A stretch of 64,000 nucleotides of DNA from JANQHS01 sp965227315 (GCA_965227315.1 OZ245737.1:868001-932000), one strand, 5' to 3'. Shown: positions 1 through 8,324, counted from the stretch's first letter. Made by a program: numbers and translations. Notes: generated by a model from the letters alone, not told the origin.

Positions 1-319
1 TGACATCCACCGCACCAGGATCGATCACAACGAAGAGCAAAAGATTGAAAAGTGTGCCGATCAGGCCAGCGACGGCCAGTATCCCAAAAGAGTAGATGAA
101 AGCATTCTTGAAGGAAATATAACCCCCCAGTGCTTTCCGGTTCCGGACCGAAAAAACAAATACCATGGCAAAGGAAAAAACGAGGATAAAGGCCAGGTAT
201 TTAAGACTGGCAAAGGCAGTCACATCAACGATGTATGACAACAATCCTATGATCACGCTCAAGAGACCAAAAATGGCTCCATCCTTGATGATCTGTTTCA
301 TTGAATCATTTGACTCCAT
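1..319 (-). CDS. DUF4199 family membrane protein, second copy (C-terminus beyond window)
   Basis: Reading the minus strand from an ATG at 319-317 gives an open frame of about 106 residues that runs off the left edge. The protein begins MESNDSMKQIIKDGAIFG and has three hydrophobic stretches, at about residues 15-30, 38-56 and 74-98. The motif GGYISFKNAFIYSFG in the middle is typical of DUF4199 proteins, small multi-pass membrane proteins of Bacteroidota with no known function. Its start overlaps the end of the preceding gene by 14 bases (306-319), so the two are probably translationally coupled. The neighbour is also DUF4199-like, which suggests a tandem pair. Family assignment is from remembered sequence character, not a search. 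Confidence 0.72.
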   Translation of the reverse strand, partial: MESNDSMKQIIKDGAIFGLLSVIIGLLSYIVDVTAFASLKYLAFILVFSFAMVFVFSVRNRKALGGYISFKNAFIYSFGILAVAGLIGTLFNLLLFVVIDPGAVDV

Positions 320-857
320 GGCTATTTTTTTTACGAAAGTAATTGGGCAGAGCAAAAAATAAAAGCATGAACAAAATGGTAAAAGGAAACCCGATGAGAA
401 CTTTTTTGATCAGATCATCCATTAGGATCACTCCTACCCCTGTTTTCTCAAGGTTTTGCCTGGCCAATGCAAACTCTTCTTCCCCCGAGAACCGAATGTA
501 GACCTCCTTGTTGCTTTCCAAAAATTCCATGGCCTCAAGCAAATAGGAATCCACCGTTCCCGGAAATGCCTTGAGGAAAAGCGAAAAGATCATCAGATAA
601 AGAAGGGGGCCTGTAATGGCAATACCCAATCCAAAAACGCCCATTTCCAGGATCTTTCGTTTCCCCAGAGTAGAATAATGAAAATGAGCAATGCTACCGC
701 CGACCACAAATGGAACAAAGAGCGCCTGAAGAGGACTGTATTGCCGCCCCAGCGGATTGAACCCAAGAAAATAGGTGCCAAAGAGAATAACAGCGTAAAC
801 AAGGGCCCCCACCAGGGAGTATGCCAAAATGGTCTTAAACAGGTTTTGGCTTTTCAA
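306..857 (-). CDS. DUF4199-like membrane protein
   Basis: A 183-residue protein with four likely membrane segments at about residues 10-30, 42-58, 72-95 and 150-170. Between the third and fourth lies a hydrophilic stretch (about 96-145) carrying a short acidic helix. The pattern fits DUF4199, a Bacteroidota family of unknown function. It starts five bases after the dihydroorotase-like gene ends and overlaps the next DUF4199 gene by 14 bases, so all belong to one minus-strand transcription unit headed by the BatA-like gene. No catalytic motif is visible. The fit to the family is looser than for the second copy. Confidence 0.7.
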   Translation of the reverse strand: MKSQNLFKTILAYSLVGALVYAVILFGTYFLGFNPLGRQYSPLQALFVPFVVGGSIAHFHYSTLGKRKILEMGVFGLGIAITGPLLYLMIFSLFLKAFPGTVDSYLLEAMEFLESNKEVYIRFSGEEEFALARQNLEKTGVGVILMDDLIKKVLIGFPFTILFMLLFFALPNYFRKKNSHGVK

Positions 858-862
858 TGGCT

Positions 863-2113
863 TTAGAGATTGGATTTTAGGCCATTGATCGTTCCCAACA
901 GTCTGGCATGAAATTCTGATCCTGCAAACGGATCATCATACTCATGCCCCCTGGTACCGGAATACTCCCAGGTGAATCGATTTTGAAATATGGTCAGCTC
1001 TGCGTTCTCATCCTTCTCGATGATTGGCATATCCAACCCAAGGATCCTGGCAGGGCCAAGAGAAAAGAGCTCAGCTATTTTGACCTTTTTCAGGTCCTGC
1101 GATGTGCTGGTCCAAAAAGAAGGGAAACATGTTTCCAGTGTCCTTCCACCAAAGGAAGCAAGATCAAATTCCAGATCCCGGGATTCCGAATCCTGTGGAG
1201 AATGAGCCGAACTGATCGCATCGATGGTTCCGTCTTCGGCGAATCTTGAAAGTCCCCTGATCGTCTTTTTCGATCTTAAGGGAGGGTCTAGCTTGTACCT
1301 AGTGGCATATCCTTCAAGATGACTCTCATCCAGACAGAAAAGATATGCGGGAACATCACAGCTCACCTTTAAGCCCTCGGATTTGGCCCTCTTAATAAGC
1401 CTCAGGCCCTCAAGAGTACTCAGCTTGGGAAAATGCACCCTGCCTCCATTCATTCTGAGCAGGTCAAGATCTCTTCTGATATGGACGGTCTCTGCTTCCT
1501 CTGAGAACCCCTTCATGCCAAGTTTGGTACTGATCAACCCCTCGTTGACCTGAGCTCCACGTGATAGTTCCGGGTCCTTGGTCTGGCTAAAGATCGTAGC
1601 TTCACGATCATTCAAATATCTCAATCCATTTGCGAACATTTCAGGATCTGCCTTTTGCCTTCCATCAATGAAGCCAACTGCTCCAGCTGTTAAGAGATCC
1701 TGAAGATCATTTAGCCGCTCATCCTGAAAATCCTGAGATAAGGCAGCCAGAGGGTGGACATGTATGCCAAAAGATCTCCCCTTCTCGATCAGGCTCAATA
1801 TCAGATCTCTTGATTGAATGATCGGATCGGTAAACGGAAGTGTAACCAATCGCGTAAACCCACCTTTTGAAGCCAGCTCAAAGGTTTTGGCGATGCTTTC
1901 CTTGAACTCATAGCCGGGATCATTGATCCTGACATTCATGTCGATCCAACCCGGGCTGAGGCAAAGGCCCTTTTCGGCAATGACCTTGCCTTTCTTTTTA
2001 AGATCTTTTGAAATATCCCTGATCTTACCCTTGTCTATAAAAACATCAACTCTCTTTTGAAAAAACCTGGACCTGGGGTCCAGGATGAGAGCGTCCTTTA
2101 GGGTGTAAGGCAT
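863..2113 (-). CDS. Dihydroorotase-like protein lacking metal-binding residues (probable non-catalytic amidohydrolase)
   Basis: A 416-residue amidohydrolase-fold protein aligned by eye with type I dihydroorotase (PyrC). The scaffold is kept: a GWID...DPG strand at 56-67, KESIAKT at 71-77, LPFTDP at 92-97 (usual PNTxP), DPPLR at 276-280 and GGRTLET at 322-328. The ligands are not. The usual DxHxHxR...PG reads D58-M-N60-V-R62, so both metal histidines are gone. The usual TPHHL reads VPAYL at 254-258. The usual TDHAPH reads SAHSPQ at 302-307, with catalytic Asp replaced by Ala303. The protein therefore should not hydrolyse dihydroorotate. Inactive partners of this kind are known, for example PyrC' of Pseudomonas aspartate transcarbamoylase. 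Here the neighbour is not pyrB but a BatA-like membrane protein, whose stop codon directly abuts this start. Confidence 0.85.
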   Translation of the reverse strand: MPYTLKDALILDPRSRFFQKRVDVFIDKGKIRDISKDLKKKGKVIAEKGLCLSPGWIDMNVRINDPGYEFKESIAKTFELASKGGFTRLVTLPFTDPIIQSRDLILSLIEKGRSFGIHVHPLAALSQDFQDERLNDLQDLLTAGAVGFIDGRQKADPEMFANGLRYLNDREATIFSQTKDPELSRGAQVNEGLISTKLGMKGFSEEAETVHIRRDLDLLRMNGGRVHFPKLSTLEGLRLIKRAKSEGLKVSCDVPAYLFCLDESHLEGYATRYKLDPPLRSKKTIRGLSRFAEDGTIDAISSAHSPQDSESRDLEFDLASFGGRTLETCFPSFWTSTSQDLKKVKIAELFSLGPARILGLDMPIIEKDENAELTIFQNRFTWEYSGTRGHEYDDPFAGSEFHARLLGTINGLKSNL

Positions 2114-4129
2114 TTAGAGAAATCTAATGATCAGTGTTTCAGCGAGTAAAAAAACCAAGGCAAAAATAAGGCAATATTTCCAAAGGGGTCTACCCACAAA
2201 ATCCATGTTATAGGATTTGGAAATTTGCACACCAGACCCGCCTTCAAAGAATCTTACATTATCCCTGCTTTCGGAAAAAGCCTTAAGTTTCGAATAATCG
2301 ATCACGGATATCTCGGATTCCCTGGATGCCGTGTTGATCGCAATGGAACCACACACGGTGTCATTAAGGACCAGGTTAAAAAAGCCAGGCTTCAAGGGCC
2401 TTCCTTCCGTTGAGAGCAAAGCATACTTCCCGACTATCCTTTGATTGGGAATGATCTCCATACCCTCTCCTGACAGGCGGAATAGCTGGTCATCCGGCAA
2501 TACCGATATCTTCACTTTCAAGAATTCCCTGTTGTATCTCTGAAACAGGGCCTGATCCTCTGATGAGGTGGAAAAAGCAGCCAAACGGAAAAATACCGGA
2601 ACAAAAATCGAATGTTTGACAAAATTTCCATACTCGGGCAGCAAGGGCGAACCCATCATATAGAGCCTCCCCTGACCAACATTTGCATAGGCCAATAAGG
2701 GCTTTTCGTTGCGCAAATTCAGAATTGATCTGTCCCATCCTTCCAGATCCCTTGTCAACTGAATATAGGGAAGGTCCATGCGCCTATCGAACTCGTCAAA
2801 TACCCCTTCAAAAAAAGGATCTCCTTCTGATAAAGGGGCTATTTTGATATCCTGATCGGATTTGACCCTTGAACTGGATAATCCGTTTGACCTCATAAAG
2901 GATCGAAGGGCGAGTGAAGAAGAATCGCCTTCGGGCAAGAGCATCACATGTCCGCCCGATTCCAGGAACTCCTGTAAAAATCCATTTGGAAGATCCTGAT
3001 AGTCAAGCCCGTCATGAACAATCAAAAGATCGGTTCTTTCCAAAACAGATAGATCCGGATTTCCGTAAGGCATAAAAGTCAGATCAAAGGCGGGTTCAGA
3101 ATGGAAGAGGGCTGCCAGGTAGGGATTTGGCCTCACTCCTATTTCACTGACCCTGATATCACTCAATGGGGTCAGGATAAATCTAAAATGATTATCGCTT
3201 GAAATCCCTTCATCATTGATCTCAATTGTGCAATTGAAATCCTTGGGGTTTTCCAGGCTTAGCTCAAAGACAAACTCCTCCTGTAGTCGATCTTCAAAGA
3301 TGATGGTCTTGGAAGCTCTTTGGTTGCCATCAACGATCAGTCTAAGGCTTGCTTCCAGTCCCGAAAAGTCGCCCGATGCCTTCAGTATTCCTCTCAATTC
3401 GAAGCTATTTCCGACCTCAATAAAAGGTTTGGACAACCATACAGTATCTACATAGAAATTGGCCTTGGTCGTTGTGCTCAGGGGATAAAGGAAGTACTCG
3501 TTGAGGCTATCCATTGCCCATTCCTCAAGATCCCCAAAAGTATTTTCCTGAAAGTCGGAAAACATCCAGACCTCCTTTCTTCGGGATGTTGGCGGAAAAG
3601 AGTTGGCTTTCCGAACGACCTCGTTTCCCTTCCTGAAATGAAGGGAATAATCCAGATCAGAAAACCGATCCAACAGGGAAGATCTTTCATAGGGGTATTC
3701 ATCCGCGGAGGAAAAGGAATTGTCAAAAAAGAAGTAATCCCCGGAAAAATTGGTCTTGTCAATGATCTCACCCATGATGTTTCTTCCGGTGCTCAACCCA
3801 TCGGCCCCTTCTCCGGCAACCTCCATGGAAAAAGAATTGTCCAGATAAAATACCCGATCCCAATTGCCGGGATCAGCTTTGTGCACAGCAGGTGGCAGAA
3901 CAGGCTGAGAAAAAGCCAGCACCACCATAGAAATGGAAAGGATCCTTGCGAGAAGAACGAGCAAGTGTTTAAGATTCCTCGATTTTGATGAGGTTGTTTT
4001 AATTTCCTCAAGCCAACGGACATTGGTAAAGGATATCTTTTTTAATCTTTGAAAATTAAAAAGATGGATCAGGATTGGAATCGAGATCAGGCCCAAGGCC
4101 CAAAGAATACCTGGATTAAGGAATTGCAT
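2114..4129 (-). CDS. BatA-like von Willebrand domain membrane protein
   Basis: A 671-residue protein. The N-terminus (MQFLNPGILWALGLISIPIL, with a second hydrophobic helix near residues 57-78) is the BatA N-terminal membrane domain found in Bacteroidota Bat proteins. A periplasmic region follows. Around residues 95-102 it contains DNSFSM, a DxSxS metal-ion-dependent adhesion motif as in von Willebrand A domains. A second alpha/beta region near 345-480 resembles a glutamine amidotransferase-like fold seen in this family (DLLIVHDG, GGHVMLLPEG). A C-terminal membrane helix (about 650-671) ends the protein. Such proteins sit in the inner membrane facing the periplasm; their role is poorly defined (stress and aerotolerance in Bacteroides). 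It is the first gene of the minus-strand unit that continues into the dihydroorotase-like and DUF4199 genes. Confidence 0.85.
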   Translation of the reverse strand: MQFLNPGILWALGLISIPILIHLFNFQRLKKISFTNVRWLEEIKTTSSKSRNLKHLLVLLARILSISMVVLAFSQPVLPPAVHKADPGNWDRVFYLDNSFSMEVAGEGADGLSTGRNIMGEIIDKTNFSGDYFFFDNSFSSADEYPYERSSLLDRFSDLDYSLHFRKGNEVVRKANSFPPTSRRKEVWMFSDFQENTFGDLEEWAMDSLNEYFLYPLSTTTKANFYVDTVWLSKPFIEVGNSFELRGILKASGDFSGLEASLRLIVDGNQRASKTIIFEDRLQEEFVFELSLENPKDFNCTIEINDEGISSDNHFRFILTPLSDIRVSEIGVRPNPYLAALFHSEPAFDLTFMPYGNPDLSVLERTDLLIVHDGLDYQDLPNGFLQEFLESGGHVMLLPEGDSSSLALRSFMRSNGLSSSRVKSDQDIKIAPLSEGDPFFEGVFDEFDRRMDLPYIQLTRDLEGWDRSILNLRNEKPLLAYANVGQGRLYMMGSPLLPEYGNFVKHSIFVPVFFRLAAFSTSSEDQALFQRYNREFLKVKISVLPDDQLFRLSGEGMEIIPNQRIVGKYALLSTEGRPLKPGFFNLVLNDTVCGSIAINTASRESEISVIDYSKLKAFSESRDNVRFFEGGSGVQISKSYNMDFVGRPLWKYCLIFALVFLLAETLIIRFL

Positions 4130-4226
4130 TTATTCTTCTAGCGGGTGTGAAAATAATTTGAATCAGGAATTAAAACGAATACCGGGCCAACTTGATATCC
4201 CCTGAAATAAATTGAACAGATAATTT

Positions 4227-4817
4227 ATGAGCAATCCCGAAGATTTAAACCGTTTTATCAGGACAAGACGAAGCCTGTATCCCAAGCAATACACTGAAGA
4301 AAGGGTGAGTGATGAGATCATCAATGAGATCCTGGAAAACGCCATCTGGGCTCCCACACACAAACTAACACAGCCCTGGAAGTTCAGGGTATTCACCGGT
4401 GATGGCCGGAAGGTTTTGGCGGATTTCCAAAGTGAGCTTTACCGCAAAGTGAGTATGGACAAGGGGATCTACAGGGAAGAGAACTTTCAAAAACTCAAGG
4501 AAAAGCCCCTGATGGCATCGCATATTATTTCCATCGGCATGGTGCGCGATGAAAAAGAAAGGGTTCCGGAGATCGAAGAGATCAGTGCCGTAGCATGCGC
4601 GGTACAAAATATCTATCTCAGTGTATCGGCATACGGCCTGGGCGGATATTGGGGCACCGGAGGCATTACCTACTTCGAAGAGGCCAAATCCTTTTTCGGT
4701 CTTGAAGAAAAGGATCGATTCATGGGCTTCTTCTACATAGGGATCCCGAATATTCAAAGAGAAATACCTGCCAGAAGGATACCAAAGGAAGATAAGGTGA
4801 CCTGGGTGGAAAACTAA
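4227..4817 (+). CDS. Nitroreductase family protein
   Basis: A 196-residue FMN-dependent nitroreductase-fold protein. The N-terminal FMN phosphate-binding motif RTRRSLYPKQY is at about 12-22, followed by AIWAPTHKLTQPWKF (35-49), the region that usually packs over the flavin. A glycine-rich segment, YGLGGYWGTGG, lies near 133-143. The family reduces nitroaromatics, quinones or related substrates with NAD(P)H; the physiological substrate cannot be told from sequence. It is monocistronic: it is divergent from the BatA-like gene across about 97 bases that must hold both promoters, and it overlaps the convergent acyltransferase gene by 4 bases. The ATG at 4227 is the only good start. Confidence 0.9.
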   Translation: MSNPEDLNRFIRTRRSLYPKQYTEERVSDEIINEILENAIWAPTHKLTQPWKFRVFTGDGRKVLADFQSELYRKVSMDKGIYREENFQKLKEKPLMASHIISIGMVRDEKERVPEIEEISAVACAVQNIYLSVSAYGLGGYWGTGGITYFEEAKSFFGLEEKDRFMGFFYIGIPNIQREIPARRIPKEDKVTWVEN

Positions 4818-5569
4818 ACCCCTTCTTCGGTAATCAATGCCGGTGATAAGCCCCTGGCCTGATCGATCTCTTCCATGATATCCATAAGAATATCCTCCAC
4901 GGCCATGTTGGTATATTTCCTGGGTTCCTTAAAGGCTACCAGAAGTCTCATCCCCTTCTTTTTAACCCAAAGCCCCTTTTTTTCAAATCCTTTTCTGAAT
5001 CCTTCCACTTTCACGGGAACCACTATGGGATCGGCCTCAAGTATGATCTTGGCGGTGCCCTTTCTTGGAGGCGAAAAGGGCTTGGTTGTACCCTGCGGGA
5101 AGGTCACGACCCAGCCCGCCCCAAGTGCTTTTACGATCTTTTGTTGATCCTCTGGATTCACCTGCCTTTTCACGTCCTTTCCCTTTTCTCTCCAGGTCCT
5201 TCTCACGGTGATCGCACCGGCCAGAGAAAACAAAAATGGTATGATGCCTCCTTTTTTCATGGTCTCACGAGCGGCCACATAATAACTTGTGACAAATGGC
5301 GGAAAAAGGTAAAACGGGTATTTCAGATTTGCCCTGGGCCTGTTCTTCATCATATTAAAACCATGATTGATGGCCGTGACATCCGCGAAATATGTCTGAT
5401 GGTTGGATACAAAGAGCACATTGGATTTTGGCAATGACTCCAGATTTTTCAGCCCCGAAAAGCGGATCCTTTGCATCCTGGAGAATACATACCAGCTGAT
5501 CGTCCCAAATACGACAACAAGAATCCCTTTCAGAAAGTAGATATTGCCAAATGGATCTCTAAGTTTCAA
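4814..5569 (-). CDS. 1-acyl-sn-glycerol-3-phosphate acyltransferase-like protein
   Basis: A 251-residue PlsC-type acyltransferase with one N-terminal membrane helix (about 10-26). Block I reads SNHQTYFAD at about 51-59. This places five residues between the catalytic His and the Asp, against four in the standard HX4D motif. Block III reads FPQGTT at about 157-162 instead of the usual FPEGTR, and block IV is IVVPVKVEGF. The enzyme should transfer an acyl chain to a lysophospholipid or a related lipid at the inner membrane. It overlaps the downstream nitroreductase by 4 bases (convergent). Its ATG overlaps the stop of the Rieske gene as ATGA, so it lies in an operon miaA - Rieske - acyltransferase. 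Confidence 0.85.
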   Translation of the reverse strand: MKLRDPFGNIYFLKGILVVVFGTISWYVFSRMQRIRFSGLKNLESLPKSNVLFVSNHQTYFADVTAINHGFNMMKNRPRANLKYPFYLFPPFVTSYYVAARETMKKGGIIPFLFSLAGAITVRRTWREKGKDVKRQVNPEDQQKIVKALGAGWVVTFPQGTTKPFSPPRKGTAKIILEADPIVVPVKVEGFRKGFEKKGLWVKKKGMRLLVAFKEPRKYTNMAVEDILMDIMEEIDQARGLSPALITEEGV

Positions 5570-5919
5570 GTCGATTGATCGGGTAGGTTTGGAAAGCCTA
5601 TAAAAATGCCTTCTTCGCTTTCTTTAATTGGAAAAAACACTAGTTCGGTTGTTCGATTCTCAAGTTCGGAGCCTGTGCCTAAATCATAAATATACGAATG
5701 GAGATAACAAACGATCTCTCCTTTGTTGGTACAATAACCCCTTGAAAGCGGAACCCGACTATGAGGGCATTCGTCAAAAAATGCTCTGAGTTTATCGCCA
5801 TTCCTGACAAGACATACCCGCTGCTCCTTATACCTTAAGGCTCTTGGTTTCAGGTCATCCAGCTTCTCCCGTGCCTCTTCAAAACTCCTGAATACCCTGA
5901 CCCACTTAAGCGCTTCCAA
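5566..5919 (-). CDS. Rieske [2Fe-2S] domain protein
   Basis: A 117-residue stand-alone Rieske protein. The two cluster-binding boxes are visible: CPH with C51 and H53, and CYLH with C71 and H74, followed by YIYDLGTG. Spacing between the boxes (17 residues from H53 to C71) is normal for Rieske ferredoxins. There is no signal peptide or membrane helix, so it is probably a cytoplasmic electron carrier. It could instead be an isolated domain related to NirD or to the N-terminus of ring-hydroxylating oxygenases. It overlaps the end of miaA by 14 bases and the acyltransferase start by 4 bases. Its redox partner is not in the window. Confidence 0.88.
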   Translation of the reverse strand: MEALKWVRVFRSFEEAREKLDDLKPRALRYKEQRVCLVRNGDKLRAFFDECPHSRVPLSRGYCTNKGEIVCYLHSYIYDLGTGSELENRTTELVFFPIKESEEGIFIGFPNLPDQST

Positions 5920-6820
5920 TTCCCATATACTTTTCCAGGTACGAAACGATCAAGTCCCCTTCATCCGGATCGAACCATTTAATCTCTTTGTCCTTCCTAA
6001 ACCAGGTCATTTGCTTTTTGGCGAAGTTCCTTGTGTTGGCCTTGATCTGTTCTCTGGCCTCATCGAATGATGTATTTCCCTCCAATGCCTCAAATATCTC
6101 AACATATCCCACAGAATTCAGGGCCTTGGCCTCCTTAAAAGGTAAAAGAGTCCGGACCTCATTCACCAGCCCCTCCGCGAACATCCTATCTACCCTTTGA
6201 CCGATCCTATGATTCAAAATATCCCTGTCCATTCTCAAGCCCACCTTCACCACCTTATAGTCTTTCTTTTTTGTTCTTTTCGCAGCTGTCAATTCGGAAA
6301 ATGAAACTCCGGTTTGCCTCATCACCTCGAGTGCACGGATAACCCTTCTGGGATTCTTCCGGTCTATCTTCTCATAATAGATCGGATCCTTTTCGCGCAA
6401 CTCTTCATTGAGCGTATCCAGACCCTGATTGATCAGTATGGATTCCAGATCTTCTCTGATCTCCTGGTTCTCAGGTGGAAGATCATGAAATCCGTTTAAA
6501 ACGGCATCAATAAACAAACCCGAACCTCCCACCATGATCAATCGCTCATTTGACCGGAAGTAATCTTGAATAAAATCATCCGCCAACTTCGCATAAGATG
6601 CTGCACTCAGGTGATCCTCCGGTTTTCTGAAAGCCACAAAATGGTGCTTTACGTTCTTTTTTTCCAGATCAGTGGGAGCAGCGGTACCGATTTCCATCCC
6701 GGAATACAATTGTCTTGAGTCCGCCGATATGATCTCAGCGCCAAACCTTTTGCCAAGGAGAATGGCCATTTCGGTTTTTCCAACCGCGGTGGGTCCAACA
6801 ATGAGGATGAGGACTTTCAA
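5906..6820 (-). CDS. miaA: tRNA dimethylallyltransferase
   Basis: A 304-residue MiaA, the usual family length. The enzyme transfers the dimethylallyl group of DMAPP to N6 of A37 in tRNAs that read codons starting with U. The P-loop GPTAVGKT is at 9-16. The DSRQLY motif, which contacts the tRNA and DMAPP, is at 34-39 and is followed by GMEIGTAAP. Further motifs present are GGSGLFIDAVLNG (about 98-110), NPRRVIRALEV, and the C-terminal MTWFRKD. The gene is first in a three-gene minus-strand operon with the Rieske and acyltransferase genes. It is divergent from the response regulator across about 96 bases. Confidence 0.97.
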   Translation of the reverse strand: MKVLILIVGPTAVGKTEMAILLGKRFGAEIISADSRQLYSGMEIGTAAPTDLEKKNVKHHFVAFRKPEDHLSAASYAKLADDFIQDYFRSNERLIMVGGSGLFIDAVLNGFHDLPPENQEIREDLESILINQGLDTLNEELREKDPIYYEKIDRKNPRRVIRALEVMRQTGVSFSELTAAKRTKKKDYKVVKVGLRMDRDILNHRIGQRVDRMFAEGLVNEVRTLLPFKEAKALNSVGYVEIFEALEGNTSFDEAREQIKANTRNFAKKQMTWFRKDKEIKWFDPDEGDLIVSYLEKYMGIGSA

Positions 6821-6916
6821 AATCTAGAAGACAATGGGAAGTACAGCGGAATAATATTGAAATCCAATGGTTAAAATCACAAATTTCGTTCATTTGTGTT
6901 GTCCAAATTGTCAATT

Positions 6917-7285
6917 ATGGCTGGTAAAGTTCTTGTATTGGAAGATAGTCTGGTGGTCCAAAAACTGATCAGGCAGGTGCTTGTATTGCAGGGCTATGAG
7001 GTAAGTCCTGCAAAGGATGGTCGGGAAGGACTTGATATCGCCAAAAAAGAGGAGTTTGATTTCATTTTGGTAGACCTTTTGATGCCGGTTATGGATGGCC
7101 TTGAGTTCCTCAAAAAGCTTCGATCTTCAAAAGGAAAGAATGCAAATACCGTTGCGATCGTCATTTCCGGAAATGAGTCCAATTTGAAACTGGAAGACCT
7201 GAAGGAGCTTCATGTACTGGAGATCCTGGAAAAGCCAATTGATTTTGACAAGCTGAGTATAATCCTGAAAAACCTTAAAAGTTAA
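6917..7285 (+). CDS. Single-domain response regulator (CheY-like receiver)
   Basis: A 122-residue stand-alone receiver domain. The acidic pair E9-D10, the phospho-acceptor D53 (in FILVDLLMP), S84 (in VISGNES) and K106 (in EKPID) are all in place, so the domain should be phosphorylatable. There is no output domain, as in CheY or Spo0F. I chose the ATG at 6917 over a GTG at 6896 because MAGKVLVLED begins directly at the first receiver strand. No histidine kinase is nearby, so the partner is unknown. The next gene starts five bases after the stop, so it is probably the first gene of a four-gene unit. Confidence 0.9.
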   Translation: MAGKVLVLEDSLVVQKLIRQVLVLQGYEVSPAKDGREGLDIAKKEEFDFILVDLLMPVMDGLEFLKKLRSSKGKNANTVAIVISGNESNLKLEDLKELHVLEILEKPIDFDKLSIILKNLKS

Positions 7286-7290
7286 AGTTC

Positions 7291-7566
7291 TTGCCGGTTA
7301 AGTTCTCCAATCATTATTTGAATAAACTTGAAGATCTTTTTTCCGAGACGGAATATATTCTTCGCTACGAAAAAGGAAATTTTAAATCCGGGTATTGTCT
7401 ACTCAAAGATGACAAAGTGGCTCTGATCAATAAATTTCACCCGCTGGAAAGAAAAATTTCAAATCTCATCGACATTATTCGGCAGATCGAGGTCGATCCT
7501 GAGATATTCTCCGACAAGAACAAGGTGCTCTACCGCCAATTGATGCAAGCTGAAATAAAGCTTTGA
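7291..7566 (+). CDS. Small conserved Cytophagales-type protein of unknown function
   Basis: A 91-residue protein with a TTG start. It has no signal peptide and no membrane segment. It begins with NHYLNKLEDLF and contains LRYEKGNFKSGYCLLKD, a mostly beta segment, then a C-terminal helical part (KISNLIDIIRQIEV). From memory, small proteins of this form sit beside the metallo-hydrolase gene in related Bacteroidota, which argues that it is real despite the rare start. Its stop overlaps the start of the metallo-hydrolase by 4 bases (TTGA), which also supports translation. No function can be assigned; by position it may act with the receiver protein or the hydrolase. Confidence 0.75.
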   Translation: MPVKFSNHYLNKLEDLFSETEYILRYEKGNFKSGYCLLKDDKVALINKFHPLERKISNLIDIIRQIEVDPEIFSDKNKVLYRQLMQAEIKL

Positions 7567-8324
7567 GAATTACATTTCTGGGTACCGGAACTTCACAGGG
7601 CGTTCCTGTAATTGCCTGCGATTGCAGGGTCTGCCAAAGCGATGATCCCAGAGACAAGAGGCTCAGAACATCCATCCTGGTGGAATGGGGCGATCTGAAT
7701 CTTGTGGTGGACACCGGACCTGACTTCAGGGAACAAATGCTGAGGAACAAGGTGAAAAGACTTGACGCCATATTGATTACCCATGGTCATCGGGACCATA
7801 TTGCCGGATTGGATGAAGTAAGATCTTTCAATTTCAAACAGGGCTCTTCCATTCCCCTATTTGCACAACTCATCACCACGGATAAGCTGAAAAAGGATTT
7901 TTCATACATATTCTCGGAACATGATTATCCCGGCTTGCCAAGGATAGAATTGGAACCCCGAGAGAATGAGATCTTTATGATCGGAGACAAGCCAATTATA
8001 CCAGTTGAGGTCATGCATTATAAATTGCCGGTTTGGGGATTTCGCTTCGACGATTTCACCTATATCACCGATGCGAAGAGCATATCGGATCAAGAACTCG
8101 ACAAGATCAGGGGTTCAAAAACCCTGGTACTCAACGCCCTGCAAAAAGAGTCGCATATTTCACATTTGACCTTGAGCGAAGCCCTGGAACTTATTCGGGT
8201 TCTAAAGCCAGAAAAGGCGTATCTGACCCATATCAGTCATAATCTCGGGCTTCATAAAGAGGTGTCGAAAGAGTTACCCATAGGAGTGGAACTCGCCTAT
8301 GATGGATTAAGTATCGAGGCATAA
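7563..8324 (+). CDS. MBL-fold metallo-hydrolase, PhnP-like
   Basis: A 253-residue metallo-beta-lactamase-fold phosphodiesterase-like hydrolase. The GTGTSQGVP strand-turn at 7-15 and the metal motif T-H74-G-H76-R-D78-H79 are clear. Further His/Asp ligands lie at about EVMHYKL (141-147), TYITDAKSI (157-165) and YLTHISHNLG near the C-terminus. The early C19-x-C21-xx-C24 cluster resembles the extra zinc site of PhnP, a cyclic phosphodiesterase of phosphonate metabolism. No other phn genes are visible, so the substrate is open. The start is TTG within TTGA, overlapping the preceding stop. The gene is followed by the NFACT gene with a 1-base overlap (TAATG). Confidence 0.92.
   Translation: MRITFLGTGTSQGVPVIACDCRVCQSDDPRDKRLRTSILVEWGDLNLVVDTGPDFREQMLRNKVKRLDAILITHGHRDHIAGLDEVRSFNFKQGSSIPLFAQLITTDKLKKDFSYIFSEHDYPGLPRIELEPRENEIFMIGDKPIIPVEVMHYKLPVWGFRFDDFTYITDAKSISDQELDKIRGSKTLVLNALQKESHISHLTLSEALELIRVLKPEKAYLTHISHNLGLHKEVSKELPIGVELAYDGLSIEA

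Noticed and set aside
456..866. 136-codon plus-strand frame opposite the DUF4199 gene
   Set aside because: Composition is basic and Cys-rich in an irregular way, with no family match; the minus frame has clear membrane segments.
863..2113. Allantoinase or active dihydroorotase
   Set aside because: Neither activity is plausible without the HxH metal pair, the later His ligands and the catalytic Asp, all of which are replaced.
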